A DNA stretch of 64,000 nucleotides, taken from Anaeramoeba flamelloides (Eukaryota > Metamonada > Anaeramoebidae). The stretch spans positions 2,368,001 to 2,432,000 of the forward strand of contig JANTQA010000042.1 of assembly GCA_027625915.1 (NCBI GenBank), given 5' to 3'. Below the pieces are notes generated by a model. The model saw only the letters and a program-made list of their open reading frames with translations. It did not search any database and was not told the DNA's origin. Made by a program: the position numbers and the translations under genes. Positions 60,150 to 64,000 of the stretch are shown here, one piece after another. Numbering within the stretch: position 1 is the stretch's first letter; each line of letters opens with the position of its first letter.

Positions 60150-60573
60150 AAAGTTTAATTTTTGTGAAAGAATACCAACCAGAAAAAGCCCAACCAAAAT
60201 TTAATTGTAACCTACTGAAAATTCAAAATAAGATCAATTAATAAAGGAAAAAAATACATAATTGGAGACAAAATGTAGGATTCGACAAATAGCAGTTTTT
60301 TTTTATACTATCTTTTGGTAATGGATTTTTCTTTGATTGATCAATTATTAAAAATTTATTGTAAAAATCGACTATTTTTGACTATCCCCCAAAATTACTC
60401 ATTGGATTTTGATAATCAAAGAAGATCTAAATTATTTTTATTTATTTGATTGAAAATAATTGAATGTATTATTCTTTGAAGTTTATTGGTTACTTCTATT
60501 AATTGATTTTACTTTTCATTTTTAGGTTCTATTTAAGATTTCAAATTAAAAACCATGTTGAACTTTTTTTCCC
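60150..60573 (+). repeat. Rep-A palindromic element, copy 3
   Basis: The right end is the complement of GGGAAAAAAAGTTCAACATG. The core has ATAGCAGTTTTTTTTTATAC, ATCTTTTGGTAATGGA and TGATCAATTATTAAAAATTT as in copy 2. The left arm is more decayed than in the other copies. Confidence 0.6.
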
Positions 60574-61016
60574 GAACAGTTAGATAATAACATTTAGACA
60601 AAAGATAAACCAAAATGAAAAAAAAAGGTAGTATACCAAAAATTTATTTCTTTTTCATTTTAGACTTTCAATATAATCTTGTTCCCAATGAAAAGAGAAC
60701 AATTGTATTTTTCTTTTTCTTTTATATTATTAGAATAAAAATTATTAATTGATAAATATACATACTCATAATTACATGTAATATATTATTTTAAAATATC
60801 AATTAAAAAAAAAAAAAAACAATAATGAGAGGTTTTGTTTGTGAAAAAGGGTTTCAAAATTTAAAAAAAAAAAAAAAAAGAAAAAACAAAAGAAATAAAT
60901 TAATTTAATAACTTTTTAAAAAAATAAAACAACCCCTACAAAATAAATGAAATAAAATAATGATTAAACTTTTATAGAATTATACATTTTTTTTTTTTTT
61001 TTTTTTTTTTTTTTGA

Positions 61017-61331
61017 TTAGTTGCAATTTTTTTTTGGCATTATCTTTCGTACCTCTCGAACTAAACTAAAAAATGATTCTTCGACATTTTTACCAGTTTT
61101 GGCTGATGTTTCAAAAAATGGACATTGATATTTTTCAGATAATTGTTTCCCATCTTCTATTTGCACTTTTCTATCACCTTCGAGATCTGCTTTATTTCCA
61201 ACCAATACAATTGGTATTTTGAGTTCATCTTTAATTTTATAAATTTGTTTATGATAGGATTCGAGAGTTTTTTGCGAATCCTTTGTAACAATGGAGTAAA
61301 CAAAAAGAAACCCATGGCCCTTTCTTAAATA
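61017..61331 (-). CDS. Ras/Rap-like small GTPase, last exon
   Basis: 104 codons and a stop, starting after an AACAATAG acceptor. YLRKGHGFLFVYSI is the Ras beta-4 segment. VLVGNKADLEGDRKV carries the NKxD guanine-specificity motif and FFETSAKTGKNVEE the SAK motif, followed by the C-terminal helix SLVREVRKIM. The P-loop, switch I and switch II must lie on upstream exons at higher coordinates. None is visible to 64000, so a preceding intron over 2.6 kb is implied, or the exon is orphaned. The read-through end is PKKNCN with no CAAX prenylation box. A GAG|GTACG donor-like site in the last helix could lead to another C-terminal exon, but no CAAX-coding exon was found below 61017. Subfamily assignment (Ras/Rap rather than Rab or Rho) rests on the KGHGFLFVYSI stretch. 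Confidence 0.8.
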   Translation of the reverse strand, partial: YLRKGHGFLFVYSIVTKDSQKTLESYHKQIYKIKDELKIPIVLVGNKADLEGDRKVQIEDGKQLSEKYQCPFFETSAKTGKNVEESFFSLVREVRKIMPKKNCN

Positions 61332-62083
61332 CTATTGTTTTTTTATTAAAATTATTTTTAATTTTAAATTATAGATAAGAAAAGCAAACGAAAAGTAAAT
61401 AAAAATAAAAATAAATTCTTAGTTATTTATTTTTGAATTGTTTTTATTATATTTTTGAAGAACAAAGAAAGGAAAAAAATTCAAATTATTTCGTTCATTT
61501 TAAAAAAACAAAGAAAAAATAGATTTTACACACCGCTTACGAGTTCTGATTAACAAATAAAACATATTTTCATAATTTGAATTTATTATACTTTATTAAA
61601 CAAAATTCAAATTTTCTTTTTCTTCTTAACATGAAATAATTTCAAAAAAAAAATCAATATTTAATAACCAATCAACTTTTATTGATTAAAAGATTAATTT
61701 TTCGTTTCATCTTTTTAAAGAGCTTTTTTTTAAAAAAAAAGAATTAAAATATTTGAGCAACTAATATTAAAGAGGTAAAAATTATTAAATCATTGAGTCA
61801 TAGTTTGGATTTTACTGTTGATCAGTAGAAATTGTTTGACCGAAAAAAAAAACGTTAGATAGCATTTTTAATTTGGAATATTAATGTGATTGAAAATAAA
61901 AACATTTTAATATTGGTTAATTTTTAATAAATATAGCTTAATAAACTTTAAAAAAGTTTATAAATGAGAAATGTGTTTAAAATTTTCATTTCTTTTAAAT
62001 AAAAAATAATTTTTTTTTTTTATTTTTTTATTTTTTAACCGAGGAGTTTTTAATTCCTTTTATTTGCCGTTAGGTTTTTTTTC

Positions 62084-62510
62084 ATTTGAGAAATAAACCG
62101 AAAATTTATTTACTTTTCGGTTTATTTCTCAAATCAAAAAAAAAACACCGTTAGCTTTTCTTGAGTTTTCCGTTTCTTTGAAAAATCTATTGATTTTCGT
62201 TAGGTTTTTTTGAGTTTTCTATTTATTTGTGAAGTGTTCTAGGTTTTTTGAGGTTTTCTATTTTATTTCAAAAATTAAAAAAAACCTAACGAAAATCTAT
62301 TGATTTTCTAAATAAATAGAAAACTCAAAAAAACCTAGAACACTTCACAAATAAAATAGAAAACCTTAAAAAAACCTAGAACACTTCACAAATAAATAGA
62401 AAACCTCAAAGAAAACCTCAAAAAAAACCTAGAACACTTGACAAATAAAACAGAAAACCTCAAGAAAACCTAGGCACTCTACGGCACTTCACGGCACTTC
62501 CCGAATTCCT
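62084..62510. repeat. Rep-H cluster of inverted and direct short repeats
   Basis: A perfect 21-bp hairpin (62084-62104 / 62114-62134, loop 9). Then ATCTATTGATTTTCGTTAGG... with TTTCTATTTATTTGTGAAG (62163-62270) is inverted against 62278-62350. About four direct units of AAATAAATAGAAAACCTCAA plus AAAACCTAGAACACTTC, about 38-50 bp each, run from 62309 to 62480. The end is CGGCACTTC twice. Confidence 0.8.
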
Positions 62511-62589
62511 AAATTGTGATTGAAAAATTTTGTTAAAGACTCAAAAAAAATAATTTTTTTAACTAACAACCATTTAAAAAAAGTGAGGA

Positions 62590-62965
62590 CTTAAGCTATT
62601 TCCAAGAAAGAGGGGCAAATTTATTTTAAAATATCTCTATTAAACTCAATCTTCAATAAAGTTATTAAATATCCAAAATAGTTAAATACCATTTATTGGT
62701 TCTTTGTAATAATTCAATTTGTTTAATGGTATTGTATTACATAAATAAAAGATATTTAAATTTTTGATCTGGATTTTATCTGATATTTTTTAGGGGTGAA
62801 AATTGCTGTTTATTATTTTCTTTTTGAACAAAAAAAATTATTTTTATAACTTTTTTAATCTCAGCAAATTTTCAAATAGAATTAAAAACATATAACTGCA
62901 TTTGACTGTTTAAAAAACCAATTGTACCCTTTTAGATATTTCCAGTTTTTATTTAAATTGGTCGT
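62590..62965 (+). repeat. Rep-G dispersed repeat, copy 2
   Basis: AGCTATTTCCAAGAAAG, TCTGATATTTTTTAGGGGTG, ATAACTTTTTTAATCTCAGC, AAATTTTCAAATAGAATTAA, TGCATTTGACTGTTTAAAAA are shared in order with copy 3. Confidence 0.65.
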
Positions 62966-63444
62966 ACATTGTTTTCACCAAAAAAAGATGATATTTTTTT
63001 TTCATTTTTTGGAAATATTTCATCCAAAATATTTTGAAAAAAAGACCTTAGTCATTGATTTAATTGATATTAATATTAAGCTTTATTTGGTATTGTTAAT
63101 TAACGAATAACTCCACTATCAAAGATTATTTTTTATGAAATGTAAAAAAAAATGCCCCTCTTTTTTGGAAATTCCTTATTTTAAAACTTTATTTTTCTGA
63201 AAGGTTTTAATTTTAAAAAAGTGAGAACTCAACCTTAAAATGCAAAGTAGATCTTGGAGTATGAAAAAGGTGTTTTTTTTTTTTTTAAATTCCTCACTTT
63301 TTTAAAATAGAAAACTTTAAAAAAGTTTTAATTCTGACAAAATCATAAAAAAAAAAAAAAAATTAATCACTTTTTTAAAATTGCTGTATTCCTCAAAAAT
63401 TCAAAGTTATTTTATCATTTTTTTTTATAAATTGTTCTTGCAAT

Positions 63445-63930
63445 TTTTGAAGAAAGCTATTTCTAAAAAGCATGACACATTTATTTTAAAACATCAAATA
63501 TAAACCAAATTCTAATATAACTATTTAAATATCCAAAATTATTTTTTCATTATTAATCGATTCTTTATAATAAATCAATTTGCTTATTCTTTAAGACAAT
63601 ACCCTAATAAAAGATATCAAAGTTTCTGATCTCAATTTTGATATGATATTTTTTAGGTGTGAAAATTGGTGGTTTATTTTTTTTTGATCATAAAAATTGA
63701 TTTTTAAAGAGGATTAATCTTGATAGAATTTCTCAGAGAATGATAAAATTAAATACTGTATTTTATTGTTTAAAAAAATCGTTTTCATAACTTTTTTAAT
63801 CTCAACAAATTTTCAAATAGAATTGAATACATATAAATGCATTTGATTGTTTCAAAAATCATTTTTGATCCTTGTCATATTGTCCAGTTTTTTATTGAAT
63901 GTTATTGTAGCTACATTGTTTTTTGTCAAA
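63445..63930 (+). repeat. Rep-G dispersed repeat, copy 3
   Basis: AAGCTATTTCTAAAAAG, ATGATATTTTTTAGGTGTG, ATAACTTTTTTAATCTCAAC, AAATTTTCAAATAGAATTGA, TGCATTTGATTGTTTCAAAA are shared in order with copy 2 about 850 bp away. It also carries an extra segment of about 85 bp. Confidence 0.65.
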
Positions 63931-64000
63931 AGACGTGTTTATTTTTTTTTATACTTTGTCGAGGACTTTATTGAAAGGGTGTCAATCTAATATATTAATC

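Larger units (their letters stand above)
58158..61016. other. Gene-free stretch
   Basis: The 5' flank of the LIM gene and the 3' flank of the Ras-like exon. It holds a 13-C run (60127-60139) and a Rep-A copy (60150-60573). Nothing else supported. The minus-strand frame at 58174-58383 is not convincing. Confidence 0.65.
61332..64000. other. Gene-free stretch, repeat rich
   Basis: Probable intron or flank of the Ras-like gene. It contains the Rep-H cluster (62084-62510) and two direct Rep-G copies. A reversed Rep-G fragment (GCCCCTCTTTTTTGGAAATT) lies near 63153. No coding frame supported. Confidence 0.6.

Noticed and set aside
61501-61560. A 5-nt microexon (AACTC) between CAG and GTAAGC that would complete REL-YLRKG of the Ras-like protein
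   Set aside because: Too short to support without transcripts, and no exon before it was found.
61805-61860. GQTISTDQ-like minus-strand reading near a possible switch II
   Set aside because: Wrong spacing, and its splice phase does not join the Ras-like exon.
1-64000. CRISPR array, rRNA, or virus-like element
   Set aside because: No regularly spaced repeat-spacer array, no rRNA-like GC-rich block, and no reverse transcriptase, integrase or capsid-like frame was seen.

Overview
This window reads as nuclear DNA of an AT-rich, gene-poor, free-living protist. Genes use the standard code (TAA, TAG and TGA all act as stops), GT-AG spliceosomal introns of very different sizes (about 0.13, 0.19, 1.9 and 4.5 kb), Lys/Glu/Asn/Gln-rich low-complexity inserts, and intergenic DNA close to homopolymeric A/T. 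The gene mix is a giant ephrin-receptor-like (GCC2/GCC3) cysteine-rich multi-pass receptor, a LIM/coiled-coil/proline-rich protein, a Ras-type GTPase and an exomer-like ChAPs protein. Together with the low-complexity inserts this recalls amoeboid protists such as Anaeramoeba, but that placement is inference only.

Layout: 1-775 (-), 3'-truncated membrane-anchored charged protein. 6111-6524 (-), divergent eIF5A-like protein. 13059-18435 (+), two-exon THH1/TOM1-like seven-helix membrane protein with a 4.46 kb intron. 23115-26195 (+), ER-type Hsp110/GRP170 (HYOU1/Lhs1) with signal peptide and C-terminal HDEL. 31218-34513 (-), ChAPs (Bch1/Bud7-like) TPR protein with one frame break at a homopolymer beside a poly-Asn tract. 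42013-50005 (+), 2619-residue receptor whose signal peptide lies on a separate small exon. 51902-58157 (-), a three-exon gene joining two LIM domains to a repetitive coiled coil, a poly-proline segment and a WH2-like tail. 61017-61331 (-), last exon of a Ras/Rap-like GTPase whose upstream exons are not visible.

About two thirds of the window is non-coding. Much of it can be assigned, by eye, to decayed dispersed repeats, here called Rep-A to Rep-H: palindromic elements (Rep-A about 390-430 bp, Rep-B about 165 bp hairpins), several 250-900 bp families with no visible coding capacity (Rep-C to Rep-G), a cluster of interleaved inverted and direct short repeats (Rep-H), single foldback elements, and six long (AT)n microsatellites. 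No reverse transcriptase, integrase, transposase or capsid-like reading frame was seen, and no tRNA, rRNA or CRISPR.

The genes do not form a pathway. Several serve endomembrane and cell-surface functions (HYOU1, ChAPs, TOM1-like, the receptor), and the LIM/WH2 protein and the Ras-like GTPase fit cytoskeleton and signalling. The most noteworthy results are the gene models recovered by splicing (LIM-coiled-coil-WH2, TOM1-like, receptor signal exon), the GC-rich island inside the receptor gene, the divergent eIF5A-like protein, and the unusual density of foldback elements.
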